Source: Thalassia testudinum (taxonomy: Eukaryota; Streptophyta; Magnoliopsida; Alismatales; Hydrocharitaceae). From it: a stretch of 64,000 nt of DNA. The stretch lies in contig JAZHRO010000013.1 in NCBI GenBank assembly GCA_037157565.1, positions 37,142,501 to 37,206,500 on the forward strand, written 5' to 3'. Within the stretch, counting starts at the first letter, position 1. Each line of letters begins with the position of its first letter. Shown here piece by piece: positions 31,151-42,779 of the stretch. Under the pieces are notes generated by a model that was given only the letters and a program-made list of their open reading frames with translations, was not told where the DNA came from and ran no database searches. The translations under genes were made by a program, and so were the position numbers.

Positions 31151-33021
31151 TGAGGAATGGGCTTTGGCGAAGAAAAATCAAAGTTAGGAGAGATCTATCG
31201 TTGTAGTTCACAAAACACGTTATCAAATACAATTTTTAACTAAAATTCCAAGGGAGTCCCGAGTCGAACACAGGGAGAACGTTTACTTTTGTTGAAATCC
31301 ATACTTCGTTTTGTTTCTTTTTGCCGTTTAGGGTTTTGTGACTTTTTTGGTATTTTTGAAATAAAAGACAAGCGAGATAACTTCACAGAGTGGAGAAACA
31401 AATATGATATTTCACAATGTCATTCAAATGTCTATTACAATATACTAAAACATAAAAGAGATAGGGATGAAAATAAATCTCCCAAATCGATTGTTTGGCG
31501 AAACGACGGCGCTTGTAGGCAAGTTACACGAAGAGAGTAAGGTGCTAGACGATGGAAGTGAGATGCAGGACGACGTCGGGTAGAGGAATGCTTCACCAAG
31601 GCTTCGTAATGGGGATGAGGAGATGGAGGTGATCTTCTATCGAAATGGAGGTGGGAGGACGACTTCGAGGCTTCCTATGAAGGTGGTGAGATAGAGGATG
31701 AATCCCAAGTGGGGTATAGGAGCATTATACTAATAGGAGGCCTTTAGAGCTTGGGAATAAGCTCTAATGAAGCTTTGGTAGGCTACTAGAGCTTAGGAGT
31801 AGGTGGGAGTAAAGTAGATATATATGGTTTGGAAGGGAAGGGGTCAAAGTGTTTATATAGTGGTGGAATGGAGGTGTTTTGCATGCACGGGACTTCAACG
31901 ACATTTAAAACATCACTGAAGACCCACTGGGGGTGTCACTATACATTCCAGCGCCTTGGCTGGCGTGAGGAGGCACGGATGCAACTGGCATAGCACGAGG
32001 AGATCGACAGCCATTAGATCGGGCACGGATGGATGAGATCGCAAGGAGATCACGCGCGCTCACGAATTCAAACCTGCACGCATCGCTGGTAGCTGTTGGA
32101 TGAACCACCGCATAGATGGGGCCGCCGCGAATCGTGCCCTCACGGTCGTTCAAATCGCGCACCTGCTGGTCAAGGAAGCATCTCCACCATTCAATCTTGA
32201 TTATGTAGCTGAGGAGCATGCATGGATTGCACCTCTCGCGAGATTTGAAGCACACGCTTCGCGCGATCGCAAAGATTGGACGACGAATGATACGCCCAGT
32301 CGACTTAAATGAGCGCTCCAGATGGCGCACGTCTTCGAGTGGTGTTTCCTTGTGCGTGTGCAACACCGATCGTTCAATCAAGATCGAGCGGTCCAATTTC
32401 TTCGGGTGCTAAAGAGGGTGCAGCAGATTGAGGCTCGAACTCGCGCCTCTTGTTTGAGGAGCAGGTGTGCTACTATTTGGCCAATGTGCTGGATGGTCGC
32501 ATGGAGAGCGGTGCAGTCGCGCGCCTCAACTGTTGGATGAAGATCCAACAGTCAAGATGAAGCCTTCGCTGTTGTGCTTTGGAGGGGAGAACCAGTCGAT
32601 GTAGCACGTGTCTCAGCTGTTGGATTGAGATCCAACGGCTGGGATCGTTCCTTGTGTGAAGCTAGGGCACGGTGGCTCAGGTAGGGCGGCCTGGATGACA
32701 CCACATGACGCCATCTGTGTCATCCATCTTCTTCTTCTTGTAGAGGGTGGCACGGAGCTCGAATTGGGGTGATTTTCATGCTGACGGACTACAATCGTCG
32801 CTTTGGATCCATCCGTATAGTTGAATTCTTCATCTGAAGCCCGTAAAGATGTCACATTGCCTCCTGACCACATAAAATGTTGGAATTAATATACAGAATA
32901 TACAAACTATCCTAAATGCAATGCAATGAATGTTATGCAATATTTATACGATGATATGCAATGCTAGGCCTAGAAACTATCATAAATAAGCATTTTATCA
33001 TGAATTCATGCATGTTTATCA
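31151..33021 (-). mobile_element. 3' LTR of Tat element F
   Basis: The upper end TTTATCA adjoins a minus-strand purine tract typical of Athila/Tat 3' ends. GAGTCGAACACAGGGAG lies about 110 bases from the lower end. It is related to D1 and to the solo LTR at 42780. It contains repeats of ATCCAACGGC/GCTGTTGGAT, a TATATATGG or TTTATATAG promoter region near 31830-31860, and a purine-rich leader. The lower boundary TGAGGAATGG is inferred. Confidence 0.75.
32530..32551. repeat. Hairpin in LTR of element F
   Basis: CTGTTGGAT, loop GAAG, ATCCAACAG. A second, longer pair (AGCTGTTGGAT / ATCCAACGGCT) is at 32615-32640. Confidence 0.7.
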
Positions 33022-33037
33022 TACCCCATGCTTACTT
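33022..33037 (-). other. Polypurine tract of element F
   Basis: On minus AAGTAAGCATGGGGTA directly precedes the LTR start TGATAAAC. Upstream is GCTAAGGACTAGCAAAAAGT, as in other Athila/Tat 3' ends. Confidence 0.7.
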
Positions 33038-34319
33038 TTTGCTAGTCCTTAGCAAAATTAACCTAAATGCTATGTATAAAAGTAGAATTAGGATTTGATC
33101 ACTTAGGCATGATTTGTTGGTTGCTTTAGAAAATTTCAACTCAAGACCTGCTTACAAAAACTTAACAATGCCTGGGTGTCTACCAGAATGTAGACCGCCC
33201 AAGTCATCGCTTTATTTAAAAAGGGAAGATACATTTTTTTGCTTTTTCTTCTTTTCTAATTTTGTTTTACTTTCTGAGTTTTAGAGTTTCGGGATAACTT
33301 TTTACGGCTACCCAACCCACCCAAGGCTCGAAAAGGACTTTAAGTGCTAAGCACCTTGTGAAAAGAGCGAAAGACTCACTAAGCGGCCGTTAAAATGGAC
33401 TTTAAGTTTCTACGACCCTAGGTGACCTTAAGAGTTTTTGCTTAAAGGTTTATTTTTCCGAACGGTAGCTTTCTTCCAACTTTTAAAATTTTTTATGGGG
33501 TCAACACAAGGGCGAACCCATTGTGTATTTTCCCAGTTTATTCTACCTCCCCGCTTCTTCCGTAAGTGTTTTGGGAATTATTTGTGCATTTTTTGTGAGC
33601 TGGACTTTGGACAACAGCCATACTCGTGCAGTGAAGTGTGGTTTATTTTCTATTTTTTTCTTCTTTTTCTACATATATATATATATATATATTAGTACCA
33701 TTTTTGTTCTTTTTCCAAGTAGGTGGCTTCCCTAATCTAAGATTTACCTAAAAGCAGTAGAATGAGTATGGTCAGGTAGCTAAGCTCTGGATAGGCAACC
33801 AATGGGCTATTACCCACGACAACTTACCAGCCATACTACCCTAGAAAGTTCATTAGCTGCCTAATTTCCGAAGAAACCGTCGAAAAATGAGTCAATGCAA
33901 ATAGTGTGTAGATGCTTAGACTTAAAGTCTCCTCAAATCAGAGGATGAGTTAATAAGTCATGTACTTATCATCCCAATTTATTAGCCAAATTAAAATAAA
34001 ATTACTTGGCGAGGACTTGAGACTAAGTCCACATTTGAGTGGACACCCAGGCTAATTAAGCTCGAAGACCTGAAGAGTCTAAGTATTCAGGTCCCAAGGT
34101 ATCAATTACTAAAGTTTGCAACTCCTAATGCCTAAGTTCTCTTCTCTTAATTCTTTTCTTTTTAATAAAATAACAGGAAATTAATGTTATGGCTGACAAA
34201 ATGATTATTTTATAAGATATCCACCCCCCCATGCTTAGCTAATGTAATGTCCTCATTATTAAAATGAAAGCATGCAAGAGAGTAGAATTGGAAGAATAAC
34301 ACCTAGTTTCCACGAGATT
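33038..34319 (-). other. Long 3' noncoding region of element F
   Basis: About 1.3 kb between the integrase end and the polypurine tract. No envelope-like frame is visible. It includes an (AT)n run at 33673-33693 and T-rich DNA. A long noncoding 3' region is usual in Athila/Tat elements. Confidence 0.6.
33673..33693 (+). repeat. (AT)n microsatellite
   Basis: About ten AT dinucleotides in the F 3' region. Confidence 0.9.
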
Positions 34320-34620
34320 CTGGTCAGCTTGAAACGGCCTTTACACATGTTGAGTTTAGTGCCTTCAGCCAGGCGATATTCAGCCAATGGTGGTTAAGGC
34401 AAGGTGAGAGCAACCTTGTCCGAGATGGGTTCAGGGAGCACATGGTCAACATAAGGTTTAAGATGTTGTCCATTGACCTTAAGGAATTACCCATCTTTGG
34501 GTCAGAGATTTCGACAGCCCCGCTAGAAAAAATCCACTCAATCCTCAAATCCTTTTCTTGCCTTGAAAATATCAAGAGTTAGATTCCTATCCCGAAAGGG
34601 GATTTCCATACTACCGCTCT
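34320..34620 (-). pseudogene. Integrase C-terminal remnant of element F
   Basis: In one minus frame FLKVNGQHLKPYVDHVLPEP, then YRLAEGTKLNMCKGRF, the conserved end of Athila/Tat integrase (typically FKVNGQRLKPY). Upstream residues (GRGCRNLRPKDG-like) match the preceding GAVEIKDP-type segment. Stops interrupt it. RT, RNase H and the integrase core that should separate this from the protease are missing. Confidence 0.65.
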
Positions 34621-35240
34621 CACAATTTATGTTGGCCTTGGTGGTAGCTAGGAACGGGTACCCCAAAATGATGGACGTGTTCCTCAAATCATCAAGTACA
34701 TCCATGCAAGGATCAGGAAATCTATAGGAAAATAGAAGTTCTTGACCTTAACGATTACATCCTCAATAACGCCCTTCGGTATGGTGACCGAACGGTCTGC
34801 TAATTATAGCATTACTAAGGTTGGCCTAAGCTCGCCTAACCCAAACCTCTCATAAAGTGAGGTAGGGATTAAGTTGATGCATGCACCTAGATCCAACGAT
34901 GCCCTATCGAAAGTGTATTCCCCATTGACGCATGAAATCAAGGGGCCACCTGGATCTTTTCTTCTTTTGAGGAAGGTGATGCAAGATAACATAACTTGGC
35001 TGCTCAGAGAGAATCACCTTCCTCAGAGTGAGTTCTCTTGCCTTACGCTTTTGGGTAGAGTTCTCTCGGCTTACGCTTTTGGGTACATAGATCTTTCAAA
35101 AATTTAGTGTAAACCAGGATGTGCTTAATAGCATCGAGGAGCAGAACATTGATCTCTACACTCTTGAATAAATTCAAGAGCCCCTCGTTGCTCTCTAAGG
35201 TTTTCTTCTTCCTGGTTTTCAATAAGGCTTCAGGGAAAGA
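34621..35240 (-). pseudogene. pol: Protease region of element F
   Basis: The frame 34804-34992 reads KDPGGPLISCVNGEYTFDRA, then LDLGACINLIPTSLYERFGL, the Athila/Tat protease with DLGA in place of DSGA. Upstream (about 35080-35230) LLDAIKHI and KFLKDLCTQKRK correspond to the Gag-protease linker, the same point at which element K is cut. Downstream the sequence passes within about 200 bases into the integrase C-terminus, so RT to integrase core is deleted. Confidence 0.75.
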
Positions 35241-37022
35241 GATGTGGGTGGTGTCTTCAATTTCCGGTCCCTGGGCCTTATTGTCTTCTTCAATCTCCTG
35301 CTTTTCTCTCTCAAGCTCCCCAGGGTTTTGGCTTCTAGAAGGCTCTTCAGGGTCCTAGGTCTGCTTTGCACTTCTCAAGGTGACGGAATTTGCAGAGGCA
35401 TATGGGTTCGGGTCTTGAGACGAGTTAGTGAAGATTGGAGGGCCTTGATTGGTCATATATCCAGAAGAAGAGGAGGGACCCTGCTCAACCACCTGAGCAT
35501 GTGCGTGTGGGTCTCTTTGATTTTCGTACCCTTGGGCTCTATTGCCTTGATTTTGCACATTGCGCAGGTTGGGTACGGGTTGGAATGGTAGAGATCCAGG
35601 TTGTCGGGTGTTAGCAATGAACCCGAATTGCAAGTTGTCCAATGATGCCTTCATTTGCTACATAAGCTGAAACATGGACCCTTGCATTTCTACCATCTAC
35701 CGATTTAAATCAGCCTGCCCTGCAGATTGTTGGGCATTCCAAGGTAGCTGAGTAACCAATCTCGAGGTCAACTGAGTGTATACCTGACCTTGACCCGCAG
35801 GTCTCTGAGGTGCATAGTTGCTGGGTTGTGTTTGGGTCTTTTGCCCCTAACTTTTCCAAGAGAAGTTAGGGTGGTTCCTTTAACCCGAGTTATAAGTGTT
35901 GGAATACGGGTTGGACCTAGCATTCTCCTGTATTGCATACACATCCTCATAGGGCGAGGATGGAGAGAAGGAAGGATCAGAAAAACTGGGATCAAAGGCC
36001 CCAATTTGGAACCCATAAGGTTCCGAGAAATCCTGGATCACAGGTTGAGTCGATTCAAGTTGGTTCACAAACTCCCACCCAATGGGAGCTCACGAGGAAT
36101 GGAATCCTGAATTCTGGGATTGAGTAGGAGTAGACGTGTTTCCCGAATTCCCAAACATCCATTCTTCCATTCTTTTAGCAACCAAGTCCAGCTTATCAAG
36201 CTTGTTACAAATCAATTCCATGTCAAACGAATGAGAATCCTGTATCCCATTAGCATTTGACCTGGGTTGTTGGGACCGGTTGAAGGTATCCATGGAGGCG
36301 TGATTAATTGAATTCTCACTCATTTCCTCAAACAGGTCATATGCACTATTTGCATCCCTGTTGAGAAAATTACCTCCGTAGAAAGCGTCCACGTGATTAC
36401 GAAGTTGTTCAACCAACCCGTGATAGAATATCTGCACGAGTTGACATTTCAGCACCACGTGGTGTGGACACTTCCTCAAAAGTTCCTGGAATCGCTCCCA
36501 AGCACCACAAAACGGTTCCCCCGGCTGCTAGGTGAAAGTGGTAATCGCCCATCTCAAGGCATTGGTCCATCTGATAGGAAAGAATTTCTTCAAGAAAGCC
36601 CACTTAAGAGCAGCCCATGTTTCTATCGACCTTCCCATAGTCCGGTACCAATGTGCAGCCTTATCACTGAGAGAGTGGGGAAAGAGCCTCATGATCATTT
36701 ACTCATCGTTCACATTCCTCACTTTGGTGGTCTGAACCAAAGTGGTCAGATCCTCCAAGTGCAGGAATGGGTCCTCCAAGCCAAGCCCATGGAAATACTT
36801 AATCAAACTTAAGACTTGGGGTTTGATTTCTACGTCTCCGGCAGGAATCATGACGTCGGGACGTTCCTCATAGTTTGAAGGATCATAGAAATCCTCCAAG
36901 GGCCGAGTGCGCTGACCATTCATTCGTTGGAACCATTGCTGCATCTTCTGCAATTCTTCCAACTGCCTCTGAATAAGCTCCTGCTGGTTCGAGGGTGGGG
37001 AGGTGGTTGTTGATCAGCCATG
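35241..37022 (-). pseudogene. gag: Gag of Tat element F
   Basis: ATG near 37022 (MADQQPPPHP), then after a frameshift QRQLEELQKMQQWFQRM, VEIKPQVLSLIKYFHGLGLE and DPFLHLEDL, the capsid start. A stop near 36699 is followed by RLFPHSLSDKAAHWYRTM and FPIRWTNALR, then WERFQELLRKCPHHVVLKCQ and LFEEMSENSINHAS. The nucleocapsid part keeps NPYSNTYNSG and HPNFSWK but lacks a clear CCHC. At least four stops or frameshifts. Homologous in order to K Gag (60095-61817), about half identical by eye. Confidence 0.82.
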
Positions 37023-37316
37023 GTATCTACTTGGCTATAACTCAACCTTCGCCTTCAGGAATGGTCTAAAGGTCCTTCTAGATGAGGGTTCAATGACTTC
37101 CTTCCAAGCATACCCTGGAAGGAAGTCAGAAGGACGAGAAAGAGAAGGAACCCTGCAGCACAAAAAATACAAACATGTCCTTAGGTTTGGTAGCCTAAAG
37201 GTCTACAGACTCTCAGAATCCGTCTTAATCTACTCTACTTGTATCCAGTCAATCCAACCAGTTAGGAGGGGCTGGGGAGAAGGTTCTTCCTTTGGCTTGT
37301 GCCTCCGATTCCTAGT
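37023..37316 (-). other. Element F leader, proximal part
   Basis: Noncoding DNA between the F gag start and solo LTR H. It continues at 41692-42111. Confidence 0.5.
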
Positions 37317-37861
37317 GAAATGACCCTTCCCAAGGGTCATTCGAGAATTTCCCGAAAGGGTAGGGGTGTGAGCGCAATTGTAAACCCCCTGGGTTTTAGT
37401 TGTGGGCTACGTGAGGAAGAAGAAAACCTTGCGGGGGCAACCCCGCAATTTCCCCTCTCCTTCTTCCACAACCCATGCACGCACACACCCACCTAAACCC
37501 TAACCTTTCCCTTTATAACCCCTCTCACCCCTCCACTCTCTCCACACCATCACCTCCACCTCCACCACCTTGCCACCGACGAGCAACTTCTCCCCCGTCC
37601 CTTTACAGTCATGACTGGGGGAGGAGAGGGGAGGAGCACGGAGGAGAGGGAGAGAAGGAGAGCGTGGACAAGGGAGAGGGAGAGCGTCGGCGAGGGAAGG
37701 AGCAAAAGGAGCTCTGAGGAGCTCGGGAGAGGGGCGATGCATGCAAGGAGAGGAGCACGAGAGAGAGGAGAAGTTACGTAGGAGGAAGACCTACGTAAGG
37801 AGGGCGGCACAGCTGCAATTGCAGCAGTTGGAGCTCGCGAGGAGGAGCTTCGCGAGGCATT

Positions 37862-37883
37862 CTGCGGAGTCATTTTTCCGCAG
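37862..37883 (+). repeat. Leader hairpin of LTR H
   Basis: CTGCGGA and TCCGCAG around an eight-base T-rich loop, directly before CCAGATGTTTG. Same relative place as the hairpins in Tek-A, Tek-E and Tek-I, but with different arm sequence. Confidence 0.65.
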
Positions 37884-38433
37884 TACCAGATGTTTGCAAT
37901 GCTCTACAAGCGTCTGACAAAGCCGCAGGACGTCCAAAGCTGACACCGGACGTTTGACAACACGTAGAGTGCGAGCTATGTACCCTGCACGAGCCTACAT
38001 GCATGTACGTCGGTTGTTATGTGTCATGTTTAAACCTGCATGTGCATGTGCAAGTACAAGGTGTTAGAACGATGCGTGGAGTGCCCTTTGAGGTACTTTA
38101 GGATGTCTGGAGACCGTGTCAAACATCTGACCTCTCTTTCAGATGACCGAGAGCAGTGTCAGACGTCTGGAAGCTCCCTCAGATGGCCACAAAGGGGTTT
38201 AAACGTCTGAAAAAGACGCAGGAAAGCAAGGTGACCTTCTATGATCGTTTGGGACATCGAGGACTCGCCTTAGATGTCTGATTTTGGTCAGAGTGTGTGT
38301 TTTTGGCCGATTAAGGGTCCAAACAGAGTCGGTTTTACACAAACGAAGTATCGTTGGTTTCCGTTCGGAATTCTCTACGTGTTAGTGTTACACCTATGCT
38401 ATTTTGAACTCATTTGACATGATTGGTAAATGG

Positions 38434-38438
38434 TATAG
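38434..38438 (+). repeat. Target-site duplication TATAG, left of G
   Basis: Repeated at 40168-40172. Confidence 0.92.
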
Positions 38439-40167
38439 TGATAAGTCCACTTTTGTGAACCATTATTTAGCCTAAATACTATTTAATTATTTACTCTTAA
38501 TTGTTAATTGGCTGGGAGATATATAGTAATTCAACTTGGTCGTAGTTAATTTTATGCGCTAATTTTACATTTAATAACATAAGATATGATAATATAATTT
38601 ATTTGATGAATGCAGGCTAGATGAAGAGTCCAAACGTGCATTTCTGCATCTATAAGACTTCTGGAGATTAGTATAGATGCCTGGAAAATTGACATCACAA
38701 GTTCCTATTTCTAAATATTTTAAGACGTCTAAATATGGCGTCAGATGTCTGATGGACATCATGCGAAGCTATCCTTCTGTTACAACCACTCGCAATATTT
38801 GCGAGTGGTTGGAGAAACTTCGGGTCGAAGAAAACAAAGTTGGTATTTTTAAAGGAGGATCGGCCATCATCCAGGGGAGCATCTCTCCCCCTTGCGGGGA
38901 CTCCATCTCCTCCACTGTGAAGGAGGCGTGCACCGTGGAACCAGCAAGCATTGTGGCGTAGGCATTCTCCACTTCCATCAACCTCCATCACCGCAGTGGT
39001 GCACTGTGACAGCGTGCATCACCACCTCCGCAACCACATCTGCAACCCACCACCATCCACGGTTCATCTTCATCTTCCTCTTCTCTTCTTCTCCACCCGC
39101 AGAACCAACCACCAATCAACCACGCGCCTGCGCTGCTCCGCGCGCACCAACAGCAACCGCGTGCCAGGCGCGCACAACGCCTGCACGCAGCAGCTCAACG
39201 CACAGCCACTCCCTCGTGCGTGCACCAGTCCACAGCATCCACCGCCACCCCTTCCTCTTCCTCATGCTTCTTCCTCTTCTTCCTTCCACCGCCACCTACA
39301 ACTCCAATGGAAGAACCCAAAGTGCAAGCCTCCAACGCTCCATGCAGCCACCCGCTCCAGCGTCAATCCTTCACACCGACGACTCCCTCACACTCGCCTT
39401 GACCTCACGAGGGTAGCTACGCCCTCAGAAATCGGCCACGACAGCCCTCTACGCCAGTGAGCCACATCCACCGCACCGGCCTTCCTCGACACCAGCGAGA
39501 CCTCTGGCCACCACTCGCCGGCGCGTCACCTTTATTACAACGCCCAGCCTCCAACGCACCTCCACCGAACTCCAGCCAGCTGACGGTCGCTTCTCCACGT
39601 GCACGAGCAAGAGAGAAGGGAAATCCCCTGTTTCCTCTCCGATTAAAAATTACGGTTGATGCCATTGCGAAGTTCACTATTCTTTTATTTTTCTGATTTA
39701 ATATATTGTAGTAAATTTGCATGGACATCCCTCTCTTTATTCTGAATTGCATACAGTTGCATTCATCACACAACTGATAGCCTATGGGATCTTGGTTATA
39801 TGGAACGGGTTTGGTTTTGATTTATATTGATAATATTTGTCAGTACTAAGCTTACAATTCACGTATGCCATAGTGGTGATTTTGCATGTAACCTCCCTAT
39901 ATTCCTGAGTAATTACATAAATGCTAAACTTATGTTGAAAATGAATTGCAATAACTAGTATGCACGCCCATTAAGATTCCCGAACAAACGAAGCACAACG
40001 ACTAGTCCAATATGCTAATTCCTCCCTGTGGACACGACCTAACTATATTTATGGTAAGATTTTGAATAATTAAATGTTTTGAAAAGCGATTTTCTACCGC
40101 TCGACATACTACAACGATGCAACATTTTATGTTAAAGTTTTCAACGAAAACGAAGATCGCGCTTTCA
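38439..40167 (+). mobile_element. Solo Tat-type LTR G (1729 bp)
   Basis: Starts TGATAAGTCC, ends GCTTTCA, flanked by TATAG on both sides. CCTCCCTGTGGACACGACC lies near the end, as in K. It contains AGACGTCT at 38723-38730 and a 13-bp perfect hairpin at 38783-38811, then a C-rich leader (38900-39500) whose open frames are low-complexity and not genes. Confidence 0.93.
38783..38811. repeat. Perfect hairpin in LTR G
   Basis: CAACCACTCGCAA, loop TAT, TTGCGAGTGGTTG: thirteen uninterrupted pairs. Confidence 0.9.
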
Positions 40168-41691
40168 TATAGGTCTCAGTCCGTAGTGTATACGGGACCT
40201 GCGAAGAAGACGAGATCTATTATTCAAGCCCCCATTCCACCTGAATACCTTGGTAGAGTGGTCTTCTTTAATACTATAGCTTAAATGATGAAAGTGCATG
40301 CTATATTAGAATGATCTGATTGAACTCTAGGATATGAAATAAACCCTAGGGCATAAAAGAGTGAATGTACATTACTTGAGCCACGCTGTTATACTCTGAA
40401 ATGCATGTTAAAGTCTTTACTGCTAGCAACTTAATAGTTAAGTGATGTGGTGATTGCTTAATTTATTAAATCAGGAGCTGCCTGTTATACGATTGAGAAT
40501 CGGAATGTGAATGGAAACATATGACGTATCATGAAATAAGACGAATACTGGTGCACGAATCCTCTGGGGAACTAGAAAGGAATCAAATACTGTGATATGG
40601 AAATCTGATGTGTGTGAAAACATGTTGCCTATGGGCTGGTTGGTTGTTTAGACTTGGGTGTGAAACGTGAGCTGGCCCTCGTGTACATAGTACCGAGGAG
40701 AGCTACTGTCACCCTAGTGTAGGGGGGAGCTAGACGCCCCTTAGGTTGGGACCCAGGGTTAGGAATGCCCCCCTACAATGACACTTATTAGGTCCACTAG
40801 GCAAATCGGGATAGCCAGACGATGGTACGCAGGCTGTTGAGTGGTGTGGCCCATGTTCGGTTCTGTGTTGAACGTTTGGGCGTACCCATTAGCGAAAACG
40901 ACTGACCACGTGCCAGTGCGGGTAGCTATCCCTATGCTTATCGCGCGTGCCATAGTCACCGCTACATCACGACCATGACCCTGGGGTGGTAGATCGAGTG
41001 TAGGACTACCACGGGGTGCTCTCCCGGCCAGAAGAGCTCCACGTGTACATCCTGTATCGCGGGGAAAACTACATCAATATCGTTCCCTTAGGGAACAAGT
41101 GGATTTGAGAAATGATGTGGACCCTTGCTAGAAACTTAATCAGAAATGCATGGATGTTTAAACGGAAACAAATAATACATAACAAGAAATTTGATGGTTA
41201 ATTAGCTACTTGTTTTCATTATATTTAGTTGCATGTAAATGACTTAACCACCACTCTACTCAGCGTTAGTTGACCACATATTTATATAACCGTGTTCAGG
41301 TCAAGGAGTTAAACAGCCAGCACCACCGGCTGGAGAGGATGCTGGGCTCAGCCGTAGTGTTTTTCACTTTTCCATTGCTGAGGCTTTTTGTTAATAGTGA
41401 AGACTTTTAGCATGTATTACCTATTTCTATTATATTGCTCTCTGCTTTAGTTGTGATGACTTTGTCTGTAATAGTACTTTTCCGCTTGTGGCATATAATA
41501 TCTTTAAGATATTCTGTTATAGTTTTGTTGGTGTCTATTATCTATTTTTGCTTTGTTACATTGCATGTGTCATTGTAGAATATTTTCTGCATTTGACTAT
41601 TTCTCGTTGGACGACTGGGTCTTGAGATTTAGCCGAACCAAGCCGATCTAGGGTTCCGTAGGGAGCAGGGATCAGGGATCAGGTTGTAACA

Positions 41692-42111
41692 CTAGTGTAC
41701 CCCCTAGCCGCGGTCATTTGACGCTACTCCCCTAATTAGACATTAAATGGACTAGTAAAAGCAAGTTAATTGTGAACAATCTCAATCTAGGCCCCGAAGA
41801 GCGAATCAGTCCTTATGGCCAACGTGTAATCAATTTTAGTTAGGCTTGGGATATTTCGTACTTTTGGAATGTGATGGGCCCTTAATGGGTTATACCCTTA
41901 ATGATTCGTTGAAAATGTGTATGTGTACAACTAAAAAGATTTTCAAGCAAGATTATTGATGATGAAGTGAGTTTTAGGGTTCGAATCTTAGTGGCTTTTA
42001 GGGTTCAAATATTAGGTAGATTCAACGAAATTTCCAAGAGGCAAATCGAGTTTGAAATCATGAGGTCAATTGTTTTCCTTTACAAATAAAAAAGAAATAT
42101 GGAGTGCCTGG
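41692..42111 (-). other. Element F leader, distal part
   Basis: About 420 bases between solo LTR H and Tek-I, with repeated TTTTAGGGTTC. No coding sequence. The F primer site and 5' LTR should lie beyond Tek-I, outside the window. Confidence 0.5.
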
Positions 42112-42774
42112 TGTAACGACCCGATTCCCGAGTCCCTACGAGACACGAGAATCGGACCGACTCGACTAATCTCAAGACTTAGTCGTCCAAAGAGGAAGTA
42201 ACTAAAAGAGCAGTAAAATAAACCACATTCAGCATTAATATAACTAGCAGTAACAAAATACAGCAGTAAGAAAAGGAACTACTACAGTATACACCACCAC
42301 AACCGTAGAACAACAAATATGTACATAACATGAAGCTTACAATAAAGAAGTACAAGGAGTAACAAGGAAACTACTCACTACAGTGGAAGAAAAGTACAAA
42401 AAGAACTGCGAGTAACCCTATTGGACCCTACTAGGCCTAGCGTCCTCTGCAGCCGCTGACCCTGGCTGCTCAACACTTGATCCTGAAAAGTAACGAGTGT
42501 AACACATCAGCGAAACGCTGAATAGAGTGGCAACTAAAAGCTAAAGAAGCAGTAGAGTGTATAGTAGCTGTTGTATTTTTACTTTCTTTATTTACATCTT
42601 TCTATTACTTCACGATTTATTTATTTCTCAGATCCTTCACTTGATCTCGAATGTTCCTCATGGGAATGATCTTGATTGCAGTCTTTTCTGAAAAGTAGAA
42701 GTAACACGTGGTGCTCTCCTGGCCGGGAGAGTCCCCCGTGGTGGTCCTACCCTCAGTCAACCACCCCAAGGTCG

Positions 42775-42779
42775 CTGAC
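42775..42779 (+). repeat. Target-site duplication CTGAC, left of solo Tat LTR
   Basis: Repeated at 44566-44570. The uninterrupted target (AAGGTCGTTGACAGACG) is visible at about 55308 in the other LTR. Confidence 0.92.

Larger units (their letters stand above)
37317..41691 (+). mobile_element. Solo Tekay-type LTR H, split by solo LTR G
   Basis: Starts (TG)AAATGACCCTTCC and ends GGTTGTAACA, matching the Tek-E LTR from end to end. Net length is about 2641 bp after removing G. CTAGT borders both sides (37312-37316, 41692-41696) if the first T is counted in the duplication; the initial TG is therefore ambiguous. It has a TTTATAACC promoter box near 37513, a leader hairpin CTGCGGA/TCCGCAG (37862-37883) and CAGACGTCTG at 38160-38169. 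Confidence 0.85.

Noticed and set aside
38892..39460. 174- and 169-residue overlapping plus-strand frames
   Set aside because: C-rich leader of solo LTR G. Two frames are open at once because of composition; His/Pro/Ser-rich with no domain.
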